This document shows, one piece after another, positions 38,731 through 51,728 of a stretch of DNA of 64,000 nucleotides; the stretch's first letter is position 1, and the number at the start of each line of letters is the position of its first letter. Both the position numbers and the translations under genes were made by a program. Source of the stretch: Archivesica marissinica (taxonomy: Eukaryota > Mollusca > Bivalvia > Venerida > Vesicomyidae); NCBI GenBank assembly GCA_014843695.1, contig CM026404.1, forward strand, positions 6,265,773 to 6,329,772, written 5' to 3'. The notes below the pieces were generated by a model. The model saw nothing but the letters and a program-made list of their open reading frames with translations. It was not told where the DNA came from and searched no databases.

Positions 38731-39045
38731 CATTGGTAATCCATCAGAACTCATGACAGGACATTTTGGAATCCCTTGAACGCTAAATGTGACCGTGACG
38801 GTCAAGCAATGGCCCTGGTTCCTATGCGAGACACACCCTCTCATTATTGTGAACAAATGTGTGAAGAAATCCAACGTGCACGTATTGCCAGTAATATTAC
38901 TATTTTAAAACAAAATTACCCATTTTGATAAATGAACTGGTCCAATTGTAATATTCTTATTACGTTATTGGTCAAAAATATCATGGATCAGTCCATGTCA
39001 GTTACTTGGTGATAAATGGGTTAATATTGAGGGTATAATTATGCA
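38731..39045. other. Unique spacer
   Basis: About 315 bp with no recognisable gene or repeat. Confidence 0.5.
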
Positions 39046-39093
39046 TTAACCCTTAAAATGCTAATCACAACTAAAGTTGCTTTGCAAGCAGCA
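39046..39093 (+). mobile_element. TTAA foldback element, left-end fragment
   Basis: Begins TTAA then CCCTTAAAATGCTAATCAC and continues ctaaagttgctttgcaagca, which matches the left end of the copies at 60160 and 62570 and the left part of the copy at 51470. The rest of the element is missing. The short frame 39058-39309 starts inside it. Confidence 0.7.
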
Positions 39094-39387
39094 CGGAAAT
39101 GTTTTGGAACTGACAAAAATGATTTCAAAATAGCAGATGGCTCAGAAAACGTTCATTTGTTTGGCGTACATTGTCTTGACACATTTAAATTGAAAATGAA
39201 AAGTACACTTGAGAAGCCCATTCTTCTGATTGTTTGGAGGGGAAAACTAATACACAATTATCATTTATGCAGCAGTCTATTCTGGTGTAATATAGGACAT
39301 CTATCATGATTACATGTCCCCTCACCTTAATTACCAGAGATCTATTCTTCAAGCACAATAATGATTTTTATCACACGAGAGACTCTT
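39094..39387. other. Unique spacer
   Basis: Non-repetitive sequence between the element fragment and the next array. Nothing recognisable. Confidence 0.45.
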
Positions 39388-41842
39388 CAACACTGTAACA
39401 ATACAGTACACTACAATCCAATACAACACTGTAACAATACAGTACACTACCATCCAATACAACCCTGTAACAATACAGTACACTACAATCCAATACAACC
39501 CTGTAACAATACAGTACACTACCATCCAATACAACCCTGTAACAATACAGTACACTACCATCCAATACAACCCTGTAACAATACAGTACACTACCATCCA
39601 ATACAACACTGTAACAATACAGTACACTACCATCCAATACAACACTAACAATACAGTACACTACAATCCAATACAACACTGTAACAATACAGTACACTAC
39701 AATCCAATACAACCCTGTAACAATACAGTACACTACAATCCAATACAACCCTGTAACAATACAGTACACTACCATCCAATACAACACTGTAACAATACAG
39801 TACACTACCATCCAATACTAACAATACAGTACACTACCATCCAATACAACCCTGTAACAATACAGTACACTACCATCCAATACAACACTAACAATACAGT
39901 ACACTACCATCCAATACAACACTAACAATACAGTACACTACCATCCAATACAACACTAACAATACAGTACACTACCATCCAATACAACACTAACAATACA
40001 GTACACTACCATCCAATACAACCCTAACAATACAGTACACTACCATCCAATACAACACTAACAATACAGTACACTACTATCCAATACAACACTAACCATA
40101 CAGTACACTACCATCCAATACAACCATGCAACAATACAGTACACTACCATCCAATACAACACTAACAATACAGTACACTACCATCCAATACAACACTAAC
40201 AATACAGTACACTACCATACAATACTAACAATACAGTACACTACCATCCAATACAACCCTGTAACAATACAGTACACTACCATCCAATACAACACTAACA
40301 ATACAGTACACTACCATCCAATACAACACTAACAATACAGTACACTACCATCCAATACAACCCTGTAACAATACAGTACACTACCATCCAATACAACCCT
40401 GTAACAATACAGTACACTACCATCCAATACAACCCTGTAACAATACAGTACACTACCATCCAATACAACCCTGTAACAATACAGTACACTACCATCCAAT
40501 ACAACCCTGTAACAATACAGTACACTACAATCCAATACAACCCTGTAACAATACAGTACACTACCATCCAATACAACCCTGTAACAATACAGTACACTAC
40601 CATCCAATACAACCCTGTAACAATACAGTACACTACCATCCAATACAACCCTGTAACAATACAGTACACTACCATCCAATACAACACTAACAATACAGTA
40701 CACTACCATCCAATACAACACTAACAATACAGTACACTACCATCCAATACAACCCTGTAACAATACAGTACACTACCATCCAATACAACACTAACAATAC
40801 AGTACACTACCATCCAATACAACACTAACAATACAGTACACTACCATCCAATACAACCCTGTAACAATACAGTACACTACCATCCAATACAACACTAACA
40901 ATACAGTACACTACCATCCAATACAACACTAACAATACAGTACACTACCATCCAATACAACCATGTAACAATACAGTACACTACCATCCAATACAACACT
41001 AACAATACAGTACACTACCATCCAATACAACACTAACAATACAGTACACTACCATACAATACTAACAATACAGTACACACACCATCCAATACAACCCTGT
41101 AACAATACAGTACACACACCATCCAATACAACCCTGTAACAATACAGTACACTACCATCCAATACAACACTAACAATACAGTACACTACCATCCAATACA
41201 ACACTAACAATACAGTACACTACCATCCAATACAACCCTGTAACAATACAGTACACTACCATCCAATACAACCCTGTAACAATACAGTACACTACCATCC
41301 AATACAACACTGTAACAATACAGTACACTACCATCCAATACAACACTGTAACAATACAGTACACTACCATCCAATACAACACTAACAATACAGTAAACTA
41401 CCATCCAATACAACCCTGTAACAATACAGTACACTACCATCCAATACAACCCTGTAACAATACAGTACACTACCATCCAATACAACCCTGTAACAATACA
41501 GTACACTACCATCCAATACAACCCTGTAACAATACAGTACACTACCATCCAATACAACCCTGTAACAATACAGTACACTACCATCCAATACAACACTAAC
41601 AATACAGTAAACTACCATCCAATACAACACTGTAACAATACAGTACACTACCATCCAATACAACACTAACAATACAGTACACTACCATCCAATACAACAC
41701 TGTAACAATACAGTACACTACCATCCAATACAACACTGTAACAATACAGTACACTACAATCCAATACAACACTAACAATACAGTACACTACCATCCAATA
41801 CAACCCTGTAACAATACAGTAAACTACCATCCACTACCATGT
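39388..41842. repeat. 36/34-bp minisatellite array
   Basis: About 70 copies of aacaatacagtacactacca followed by tccaatacaaccctgt (36 bp) or tccaatacaacact (34 bp). Two length classes differing by tg are interspersed in runs. Occasional units lack one block (taccatacaatact near 40210 and 41050). Minus-strand frames give a hydrophobic periodic peptide (YWMVVYCIVTGL), a by-product of composition. Confidence 0.96.
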
Positions 41843-41887
41843 CCTTCTAAGCTGTTTTACATATGGAGCAAATACATCTCACATACT

Positions 41888-42940
41888 GTAGGCTGTAGCA
41901 ATGAAGTATACCGATGTCTAACACATCTCACACCCTGTAGGTTATAACAATGAAGTATACCGATGTCTAACACATCTCACACCCTGTAGGTTATAACAAT
42001 GAAGTACACTGATGTCTAACACATCTCACACCCTGTAGGTTATAACAATGAATTACACTGATGTCTAACACATCTCACACCCTGTAGGTTATAACAATGA
42101 AGTACACTGATGTCTAACACATCTCACACCCTGTAGGTTATAACAATGAAGTATACCGATGTCTAACACATCTCACACCCTGTAGGTTATAACAATGAAT
42201 TACACCATTGACTAACACAACTCAAACCCTGTCGCCTGTAACAATATATAATACACCAATGTGGAACACAGCTAGATCAAACCCTGTCGCCTGTAACAAT
42301 ATATAATACACCAATGTGGAACACAGCTCCATCAAACCCTGTCGCCTGTAACAATATAATACACCAATGTGGAACACAGCTAGATCAAACCCTGTCGTCT
42401 GTACCAATATAATACATTGATGTCAAACACAGCTAGATCAAACCCTGTCGTCTGTACCAATATATAATACACCAATGTGGAACACAGCTAGATCAAATCC
42501 TGTCGGCTGTAACAATATAATACATTGATGTCAAACACAGCTAGATCAAATCCTGTCGTCTGTAACAATATATAATACACCAATGTGGAACACAGCTAGA
42601 TCAAATCCTGTCGGCTGTAACAATATAATACATTGACGTCAAACACAGCTAGATCAAATCCTGTCGGCTGTACCAATATAATACACAGATGTGGAACACA
42701 ACTCAAACCCTGTTGCCTGTAACAATATAATACACCGATGTGGAACACAGCTCAAACCCTGTCGGCTGTACCAATATAATACACCAATGTGAAACACAGC
42801 TAGATCAAACCCTGTCGCCTGTAACAATGTAATACACCAATGTGGAACACAGCTAGATCAAACCCTGTCGTCTGTACCAATATAATACACAGATGTGGAA
42901 CACAACCCTGCCGGCTATATAAACAATGAAGTACATCTAT
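41888..42940. repeat. 49/55-bp related tandem repeats
   Basis: Two related unit types in succession. The left type, about 49 bp, reads gtaggttataacaatgaagt, acactgatgtctaacacatc, tcacaccct. The right type, about 47-55 bp, reads gtcgcctgtaacaatatata, atacaccaatgtggaacaca, gctagatcaaaccct. The shared skeleton (gta acaat...atac...gatgt...aacaca...caaaccct) shows that they diverged from one repeat. The last copies decay near 42900-42940. Confidence 0.9.
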
Positions 42941-43249
42941 GTCAATAATATTGCAATAATATATCATATTCTGCTTAAAGGATGGGTTTTTTACATTCTG
43001 TTCCACAGAGATATATTTCATATGAAATGTGGATGTAACATACACCCACCCACACTGTCACAGCAATAATACAACAGCTGCTACATTTCATGGAGGGTTT
43101 AATATGTTTCATCACTTCAAAGTGACATCACAAAGTCATTATACAGTCATATATCTATCACAACATGTAATTGTTCCTGCAGACATATGGGACCAGCCAG
43201 AAGCTCTGTTTCTAGCTTATAAATAGTCTTGCTTATAAGCATAGAAAGA
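42941..43249. other. Unique spacer
   Basis: About 310 bp of unique sequence; no gene or repeat recognised. The 65-codon plus frame 43029-43226 has no family features. Confidence 0.45.
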
Positions 43250-43545
43250 CAGATGGATCTGTAGTCCAGCGGTAACATGCTGGACTGGTATTCCAGGGAT
43301 TGTAGGTTCGATCCCCCGTCTGACCCTGACAAAATTAACAGTCTTTCATATGGGACTTTAAACCGAGGTCTCGTGTCGGTGCTGTACATCGTGCACGTAA
43401 AAGAACCAGAGGAGACTCTGGAATGGGTCTCTGTCTGTATCATTGCACTATCCTCCAAAAATCTAAAATGACTAACCTCTTCAGGAGACATCATTCATAT
43501 GGACAACCGGTAGCGACGATAAATAAATGTAAAACAAATATGGTA
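43250..43545 (+). mobile_element. tRNA-derived SINE, family 1, full length
   Basis: Same family as the copy at 38441: A box TAGTCCAGCGG (43262-43272), B box GTTCGATCC (43306-43314), core gggactttaaaccgaggtct and cacgtaaaagaaccagagga, and tail ggtagcgacgataaataaat. The palindromic 34-bp array begins about 25 bp after its end. The right part of this SINE, from 43421, is duplicated twice more downstream together with the array. Confidence 0.88.
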
Positions 43546-44594
43546 GAAAGGTTTCTGATCACACTGATCTACATGTTTCCTATTTACAATGTACATTGTA
43601 GTATACATGTCTCCTATTTACAATGTACATTGTAGTATACATGTCTCCTATTTACAATGTACATTGTAGTATCCATGTCTCCTATTTACAATGTACATTG
43701 TAGTATACATGTCTCCTATTTACAATGTACATTGTAGTATCCATGTCTCCTATTTACAATGTACATTGTAGTATACATGTCTCCTATTTACAATGTACAT
43801 TGTAGTATCCATGTCTCCTATTTACAATGTACATTGTAGTATACATGTCTCCTATTTACAATGTACATTGTCATCTCCATGTCTCCTATTTACAATGTAC
43901 ATTGTAGTATACATGTCTCCTATTTACAATGTACATTGTAGTATACATGTCTCCTATTTACAATGTACATTGTCATCTCCATGTCTCCTATTTACAATGT
44001 ACATTGTAGATCCATGTCTCCTATTTACAATGTACATTGTAGTATACATGTCTCCTATTTACAATGTACATTGTAGTATACATGTCTCCTATTTACAATG
44101 TACATTGTCATCTCCATGTCTCCTATTTACAATGTACATTGTAGCATCCATGTCTCCTATTTACAATGTACATTGTAGTATACATGTCTCCTATTTACAA
44201 TGTACATTGTAGTATACATGTCTCCTATTTACAATGTACATTGTCATCTCCATGTCTCCTATTTACAATGTACATTGTAGCATCCATGTCTCCTATTTAC
44301 AATGTACATTGTAGTATACATGTCTCCTATTTACAATGTACATTGTAGTATACATGTCTCCTATTTACAATGTACATTGTCATCTCCATGTCTCCTATTT
44401 ACAATGTACATTGTAGTATACGTGTCTCCTATTTACAATGTACATTGTAGTATACCGTACATGTCTCCTATTTACATTGTACATTGTAGTATACATTTCT
44501 CCTATTTACAATGTACATTGTAGATCCATGTCTCCTATTTACAATGTACATTGTAGTATCCATAATAAATGTACATCTGTCATTTATTCTAACC

Positions 44595-44750
44595 GAATGG
44601 GTCTCTGTCTGTATCATTGCACTATCCCCCAAAATCTAAAATGACTAACCTCTTCAGGAGACATCGTTCTATGGACAACCGGTAGCGACGATAAATAAAT
44701 GTAAAACACAAAACAAATATGGTAGAAAGGTTTCTGATCACACTGATCTA
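44595..44750 (+). mobile_element. Duplicated SINE 3' tail, copy 2
   Basis: Matches the family-1 SINE from 43421 onward (gaatgggtctctgtctgtat through gcgacgataaataaatgtaa) and continues into the same post-SINE flank (atggtagaaaggtttctgat) as the full-length copy. It is joined on its left to the array's right flank at aaccg. This is tandem duplication, not a separate insertion. Confidence 0.85.
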
Positions 44751-45256
44751 CATGTCTCCTATTTACAATGTACATTGTGTTCATGTCTCCTATTTACAAT
44801 GTACATTGTAGTATCATGTCTCCTATTTACAATGTACATTGTAGTATACATGTCTCCTATTTACAATGTACATTGTAGTATACATGTCTCCTATTTACAA
44901 TGTACATTGTGTTCCATGTCTCCTATTACAATGTACATTGTAGTATCATGTCTCCTATTTACAATGTACATTGTAGTATACATGTCTCCTATTTACAATG
45001 TACATTGTAGTATACATGTCTCCTATTTACAATGTACATTGTCATCTCCATGTCTCCTATTTACAATGTACATTGTAGTATACGTGTCTCCTATTTACAA
45101 TGTACATTGTAGTATACCGTACATGTCTCCTATTTACATTGTACATTGTAGTATACATTTCTCCTATTTACAATGTACATTGTAGATCCATGTCTCCTAT
45201 TTACAATGTACATTGTAGTATCCATAATAAATGTACATCTGTCATTTATTCTAACC

Positions 45257-45412
45257 GAATGGGTCTCTGTCTGTATCATTGCACTATCCCCCAAAAATCT
45301 AAAATGACTAACCTCTTCAGGAGACATCGTTCATATGGACAACCGGTAGCGACGATAAATAAATGTAAAACACAAAACAAATATGGTAGAAAGGTTTCTG
45401 ATCACACTGATC
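45257..45412 (+). mobile_element. Duplicated SINE 3' tail, copy 3
   Basis: Same junction (aaccg/gaatggg), same SINE tail and same downstream flank as copy 2. With 43421-44594, 44595-45256 and 45257-46239 as the repeat blocks, the three blocks are about 1174, 662 and 983 bp. They differ mainly in the number of 34-bp units. Confidence 0.85.
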
Positions 45413-46239
45413 TACATGTCTCCTATTTACAATGTACATTGTAGTATACATGTCTCCTATTTACAATGTACATTGTAGTATATACATGTCTCCTATTTAC
45501 AATGTACATTGTAGTATACATGTCTCCTATTTACAATGTACATTGTAGTATACATGTCTCCTATTTACAATGTACATTGTAGTATCCATGTCTCCTAATT
45601 ACAATGTACATTGTAGTATACATGTCTCCTATTTACAATGTACATTGTAGTATTCATGTCTCCTATTTACAATGTACATTGTAGTATTCATGTCTCCTAT
45701 TTACAATGTACATTGTAGTATACATGTCTCCTATTTACAATGTACATTGTAGTATACATGTCTCCTATTTACAATGTACATTGTAGTATATACATGTCTC
45801 CTATTTACAATGTACATTGTAGTATACATGTCTCCTATTTACAATGTACATTGTAGTATACATGTCTCCTATTTACAATGTACATTGTAGTATCCATGTC
45901 TCCTAATTACAATGTACATTGTAGTATACATGTCTCCTATTTACAATGTACATTGTCATCTCCATGTCTCCTATTTACAATGTACATTGTAGTATACGTG
46001 TCTCCTATTTACAATGTACATTGTAGTATACCGTACATGTCTCCTATTTACATTGTACATTGTAGTATACATTTCTCCTATTTACAATGTACATTGTAGA
46101 TCCATGTCTCCTATTTACAATGTACATTGTAGTATACATGTCTCCTATTTACAATGTACATTGTAGTATACATGTCTCCTATTTACAATGTACATTGTAG
46201 TATCCATAATAAATGTACATCTGTCATTTATTCTAACCG

Positions 46240-46928
46240 GCTCACTCGTGTATGTTTATATGTTTATAATAATTACAAACTCCTGAAAACAATGTTTGCC
46301 ATTGGTTTAAATCAGTCAGATGACTGGAGTTTACGCATCGATAAACACCATGCAAGACTCTTACTTTAAAGCGATACTACATCCGAATAAAGAATATTTC
46401 CTTTGGTAAAAAGTCTCAAGATATTTAAAGATTATAATTTGCAATGACTATGTTTCAACTTTGAACAAAATTCAAATATTCCCACATAGACGAAAATACT
46501 AATAAATTTTAAGTATCATCATATACGTGAATAATTTATCAACAAACGTATGTAAACAAGAATTAATGACCCAACCTCTGAGGATAGAGGGTGATGCGTT
46601 CTGAATGTACGCAGGGCATGGCAAATGTGTACTGATTCAGAAGTCAAACACGATTTCTTCTTCTTGTCGTTCGCAAATCACATGGACAAGCCGGCAGCAT
46701 AAAAAAACACGATTTAAAAGTCTTACTTTCAGTTTCAGTTTGTTATATTGCAAGAGAAAAAAAAACATGCGTTTACTGACACAAAATAAATATTCAAATT
46801 ATAATGGAAGAATTTGTAGCAAAATTAAACTGCTACTTGTACGTAAAATTTCAAATTTATAATATTTTATATTCCAATATAGTGTTGCTTTAATATTGCT
46901 ACACAAAATGTGAATTCCATAACTAGAT
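46240..46928. other. Unique AT-rich spacer
   Basis: About 690 bp of non-repetitive AT-rich sequence. Frames up to 85 codons (for example 46605-46862) show no recognisable motif. No SINE or tRNA boxes seen. Confidence 0.5.
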
Positions 46929-47175
46929 TTAACCCATTTCATTCTGGATACATTTAAAGGCTTTTACAAACAACATAGATCCAGATCAGCCGCAGCGTAA
47001 CGCTGCGTGCTGATCAGGATCTATGTTGTTTGCTACATAGCCAAGTGTCTTAGCAAGATCATCTGAATAGCAAACAGCATAGAGCCTGATCAGACGGAAC
47101 GTTCCGTGGCAGCTGATCTGGCTCTATGTTCTTTGCAAATACTGTTTGAACGGTATCCAGAATGAAATAGGTTAA
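46929..47175. mobile_element. TTAA foldback element, complete copy (247 bp)
   Basis: Flanked by TTAA on both sides. Terminal inverted repeats are CCCATTTCATTCTGGATA on the left and its near-perfect complement on the right (47153-47171, one mismatch). Inside are two long hairpins: one with arms starting aaacaacatagatc that meet at gcagcgtaacgctgc, and one with arms starting gcaaacagcatagagcctga that meet at ggaacgttcc. A spacer ending in tctgaatagc separates them. No coding capacity. TTAA plus CCC ends suggest mobilisation by a piggyBac-type transposase (inference). Confidence 0.85.
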
Positions 47176-47272
47176 TAGATATTTGTTGTCTCAATACATG
47201 CTTAACTAAATAACCCTGTCCTCCATCACATCCATCATGAATGAATGCAGAATCCCGAATGTCCCCCGACTA

Positions 47273-47747
47273 GGCAGATCTATTTTAGTATGTACAACTC
47301 GGCAGATCTATTTTAGTATGTACAACTCGGCAGATCTATTTCAGTATGTACAACTCGGCAGATCTATTTTAGTATGTACAACTCGGCAGATCTATTTCAG
47401 TATGTACAACTCGGCAGATCTATTTCAGTATGTACAACTCGGCAGATCTATTTTAGTATGTACAACTCGGCAGATCTATTTCAGTATGTACAACTCGGCA
47501 GATCTATTTTAGTATGTACAACTCGGCAGATCTATTTTAGTATGTACAACTCGGCAGATCTATTTCAGTATGTACAACTCGGCAGATCTATTTTAGTATG
47601 TACAACTCGGCAGATCTATTTCAGTATGTACAACTCGGCAGATCTATTTCAGTATGTACAACTCGGCAGATCTATTTTAGTATGTACAACTCGGCAGATC
47701 TATTTCAGTATGTACAACTCGGCAGATCTATTTCAGTATGTACAACA
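47273..47747. repeat. 28-bp tandem repeat, about 17 copies
   Basis: Copies of tatgtacaactcggcagatc plus tattttag or tatttcag. Variation is almost confined to that single t/c. The plus-strand frames are by-products. Confidence 0.96.
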
Positions 47748-47799
47748 AGAAGATGTTGAATACCTTTGCGATGTACCATAGTGTTGTGGAGGGGGGATA

Positions 47800-49757
47800 A
47801 ATGTATATTGCTATAATGACAAACACTCCTATAGTGTATTATAATGACTGCTGCAAATGTATATTGCTATAATGACAAACACTCCTATAGTGTATTATAA
47901 TGACTGCTGCAAATGTATATATAATGACAAACACTCCTATAGTGTATTATAATGACTGCTGCAAATGTATCTTGCTATAATGACAAACACTCCTATAGTG
48001 TATTATAATGACTGCTGCAAATGTATATTGCTATAATGACAAACACTCATATAGTGTATTATAATGACTGCTGCAAATGTATATTGCTATAATGACAAAC
48101 ACTCCTATAGTGTATTATAATGACTGCTGCAAATGTATCTTGCTATAATGACAAACACTCATATAGTGTATTATAATGACTGCTGCAAATGTATATTGCT
48201 ATAATGACAAACACTCATATAGTGTATTATAATGACTGCTGCAAATGTATATTGCTATAATGACTGCTGCAAATGTATCTTGCTATAATTACTGCTACAA
48301 ATGTATATTGCTATAATGACTGCTGCAAATGTATATTGCTATAATAATGACTGCTGCAAATGTATCTTGCTATAATGACTGCTGCAAATGTATCTTGCTA
48401 TAATAATGACTGCTGCAAATGTATATTGCTATAATGACTGCTGCAAATGTATCTTGCTATAATAATGACTGCTGCAAATGTATATTGCTATAATGACTGC
48501 TGCAAATGTATCTTGCTATAATAATGACTGCTACAAATGTATATTGCTATAATAATGACTGCTGCAAATGTATCTTGCTATAATAATGACTGCTGCAAAT
48601 GTATATTGCTATAATAATGACTGCTGCAAATGTATCTTGCTATAATAATGACTACTGCAAATGTATCTTGCTATAATAATGACTGCTGCAAATGTATCTT
48701 GCTATAATAATGACTGCTGCAAATGTATCTTGCTATAATAATGACTACTGCAAATGTATCTTGCTATAATAATGACTGCTGCAAATGTATCTTGCTATAA
48801 TAATGACTGCTGCAAATGTATATTGCTATAATGACTGCTGCAAATGTATCTTGCTATAATGACTGCTGCAAATGTATCTTGCTATAATAATGCCCTGCTG
48901 AAAATGTATCTTGCTATAATAATGACTGCTGCAAATGTATCTTGCTATGATAATGACTGCTGCAAATGTATCTTGCTATAATAATGCCCTGCCGAAAATG
49001 TATCTTGCTATAATAATGCCCTGCTGAAAATGTATCTTGCTATAATTGCTGCTGCAAATGTATCTTGCTATAATAATGACTGCTGCAAATGTATCTTGCT
49101 ATGATAACGACTGCTGCAAATGTATCTTGCTATAATAATTCCCTGCCGAAAATGTATCTTGCTATAATAATGCCCTGCTGAAAATGTATCTTGCTATAAT
49201 TGCTGCTGCAAATGTATCTTGCTATAATAATCCCTGCTGCAAACTTATCTTGCTATAATAATCCCTGCTGCAAATGTATCTTGCTATAATAATGACTGCT
49301 GCAAATGTATCTTGCTATGATAATGACTGCTGCAAATGTATCTTGCTATAATAATGCCCTGCCGAAAATGTATCTTGCTATAATAATGCCCTGCTGAAAA
49401 TGTATCTTGCTATAATTGCTGCTGCAAATGTATTTTGCTATTATAATGCCTGCTGCAAACGTATCTTGCTATAATAATGCCTGTTGCAAACTTATCTTGC
49501 TATAATAATGCCCTGTTGCAAAACATATCTTGCTATAATAATGCTATAATAATGCCTGTTGCAAACGTATCTTGCTATAATAATGCCTGCTGCAAACGTA
49601 TCTTGCTATAATAATGCCTGCTGCAAACATATCTTGCTATAATAATGCCTGCTGCAAACGTATCTTGCTATAATAATGCCTATTGCAAACATATCTTGCT
49701 ATAATAATGCTATAATAATGCCCTGTTGCAAACGTATCTCTTGCTATAATAATGCCG
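47800..49757. repeat. 56-bp array passing into a 28/31-bp array
   Basis: From 47800 to about 48250 the unit is 56 bp, made of two 28-bp halves: gactgctgcaaatgtatatt plus gctataat, and gacaaacactcctatagtgt plus attataat. From about 48250 onward only the first half is repeated, as 28 bp or, with an extra aat, 31 bp. Divergence grows toward the right end (gccctgctgaaaatg, gcctgttgcaaacgtatctt). The unit is AT-rich with stops on both strands. Confidence 0.94.
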
Positions 49758-49892
49758 TATCATATGACAGGATAAAACGCAACTGACCTACACATACCAC
49801 TATATCGTTACTTATCGTACGACAGGATAAAACGCAACTGACCTACACATACCACTATATCGTATGACAGGATAAAATGCAACTGACCTACA
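49758..49892. repeat. 45/55-bp tandem repeat, 3 copies
   Basis: gacaggataaaacgcaactg starts at 49766, 49821 and 49866, followed by acctacacataccactatat. The middle interval carries an extra 10 bases. Confidence 0.9.
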
Positions 49893-50162
49893 CATCTTCC
49901 TGCACTATTGGCGCTTCCTACCGTCCGTGCTATGCAAATATGGTTTCATTGTTCGCTCGCTATATATGCCCGTTTTAATTCATCTGCAGTAAATGGTGAA
50001 CATGGCTAGCCCATTCAACATCCATTTACTAAAATCCAACACTTGTAGTCATTGAACTGTTTCGTCTATAATGCGGACATACATGATGTTATCACAAGAC
50101 AATCTAACCACACAAAACCAACAAATTGACTGAATCCTCTCCACTTCTTCTTATCAAGTAAG
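49893..50162. other. Unique spacer
   Basis: About 270 bp with nothing recognised. Confidence 0.45.
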
Positions 50163-50920
50163 TCTCCGCTCTTAAAGTATTACTATTTATAAAATGTCTC
50201 CACTCTTCAAGTATTACTATTTATAAATTTATAAAATATCTCCGCTCTTCAAGTATTACTATTTATAAAATGTCTCCGCTCTTCAAGTATTACTATTTAT
50301 AAAATGTCTCCGCTCTTCAAGTATTACTATTTATAAAATGTCTCCGCTCTTCAAGTATTACTATTTATAAAATGTCTCCACTGTTCAAGTATTACTATTT
50401 ATAAAATGTCTCCACTCTTCAAGTATTACTATTTATAAATTGTCTCCGCTCTTCAAGTATTACTATTTATAAAATGTCTCCGCTCTTCAAGTATTACTAT
50501 TTATAAAATGTCTCCGCTCTTCAAGTATTACTATTTATAAATTGTCTCCACTCTTCAAGTATTACTATTTATAAAATGTCTCCGCTCTTCAAGTATTACT
50601 ATTTATAAAATGTCTCCACTGTTCAAGTATTACTATTTATAAATTGTCTCCGCTCTTCAAGTATTACTATTTATAAATTGTCTCCGCTCTTCAAGTATTA
50701 CTATTTATAAAATATCTCCGCTCTTCAAGTATTACTATTTATAAAATGTCTCCACTGTTCAAGTATTACTATTTATAAATTGTCTCCGCTCTTCAAGCAT
50801 TACTATTTATAAATATTTCTCCGCTCTTCAAGTATTACTATTTATAAATTGTCTCCGCTCTTCAAGCATTACTATTTATAAATATTTCTCCGCTCTTCAA
50901 GTATTATTATTTATAAAATT
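50163..50920. repeat. 34-bp minisatellite array
   Basis: About 22 copies of tctccgctcttcaagtatta plus ctatttataaaatg. Variants are cgctc/cactc/cactg and aaaatg/aaattg/aaatatt. Unrelated in sequence to the other 34-bp arrays. Confidence 0.95.
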
Positions 50921-51469
50921 CACTCCACAACTAAATACTCAGATGGGTGATTTTCACTTTTAAAATAAATCCTCCAATAATTATATGTAATGCCGCGCTT
51001 CCTCCTACTACAAGCCTATCTCTGTTAAAGTAACCTCATCTATCTCATATATATATATGCCCTCTGTAGCACAATTATCCAATATCACTGTTCTATATTA
51101 TTGCTTTCCACCATTTCTTCTCTCTATCTGTATCTATATCAACATATCAGCTGTTACAATACACACATATAGCATGGTATGAACAATGTAAGTAAGCACT
51201 GCATGACTAATAAAGTTCTGTTGTGGCTAAAAATAGCTACTTCTGGCTTTCACTACAGGTAATTCACCTAAATTGTTACTAAAAATAGCATGAATCAATT
51301 AAGCAGTAGCATGCAGATGACCTATTGGCAGTATCTATAGCTTGAATGACTCATAAGCCATCTGGTTTCTCCTGTATGCAGCTCTGCATTAAACACTGGT
51401 TAAAAATGCTTTCATATCCATTAGTTTTGAATTAAATATTGATTTTTTTATTAAATAAATTTATTATAC
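50921..51469. other. Unique AT-rich spacer
   Basis: About 550 bp, non-repetitive except for a short (at)n stretch near 51045-51058. No gene recognised. Confidence 0.5.
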
Positions 51470-51690
51470 AGACCTGCCAATACCAACTAAAGTTGCTTTT
51501 GCAAACAGCATATAGCCAGCTCAGATGGCACAGAACGTCTGATCAGGCTCGATGTTGTTTGCTATTCGGATAGTGGAGCTAAAACACTTGTCTGAATAGC
51601 AAACAACATAGATCCTGATCAAACGTAATACAGAGGCTGGTCTGGATCTAGGTTGTTGCACATTCCTTCCAATTTATTCGGGAGGTTAAC
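51470..51690. mobile_element. TTAA foldback element, degraded-end copy
   Basis: Shares the internal order of the family: aactaaagttgcttttgcaa, acagcatatagcc, gatcaggctcgatgttgttt, gctattcggatagtggagct, tctgaatagcaaacaacata, then ccttccaatttattc. The right end is ggaggTTAA; the left end (gacctgcc) has lost its TTAA. The first base pairs of the 42-bp array lie about 40 bp further right. Confidence 0.78.
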
Positions 51691-51728
51691 TGATAACAAG
51701 AGGTTCATTGGCCCCAATGGCCCTATGT

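Larger units (their letters stand above)
43571..46205. repeat. 34-bp array, palindromic in most copies, interrupted by SINE tails
   Basis: About 65-70 copies of atgtctcctatttacaatgt plus acattgtagtatac. Most copies contain a perfect 16-nt palindrome, tacaatgtacattgta, so cruciform or hairpin formation is possible in nearly every copy. Variants end gtcatctcc, gtagatcc, gtagtatatac or gtagtataccgtac. The array is split by two SINE-tail segments (44595-44750 and 45257-45412), and each split is preceded by the array's right-hand flank (ataataaatgtacatctgtc). Reading frames here are by-products. Confidence 0.95.

Noticed and set aside
39058..39309. 83-codon plus-strand frame
   Set aside because: Its start lies inside a TTAA element fragment and the rest has no recognisable motif.
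39388..41842. Hydrophobic periodic peptide (YWMVVYCIVTGL) as a membrane protein
   Set aside because: The frame breaks at each 36-to-34-bp change and the peptide is fully explained by repeat composition.
43147..43494. 115-codon minus-strand frame
   Set aside because: It is the antisense of a SINE. The similar peptide near 45130-45327 comes from the duplicated SINE tail.
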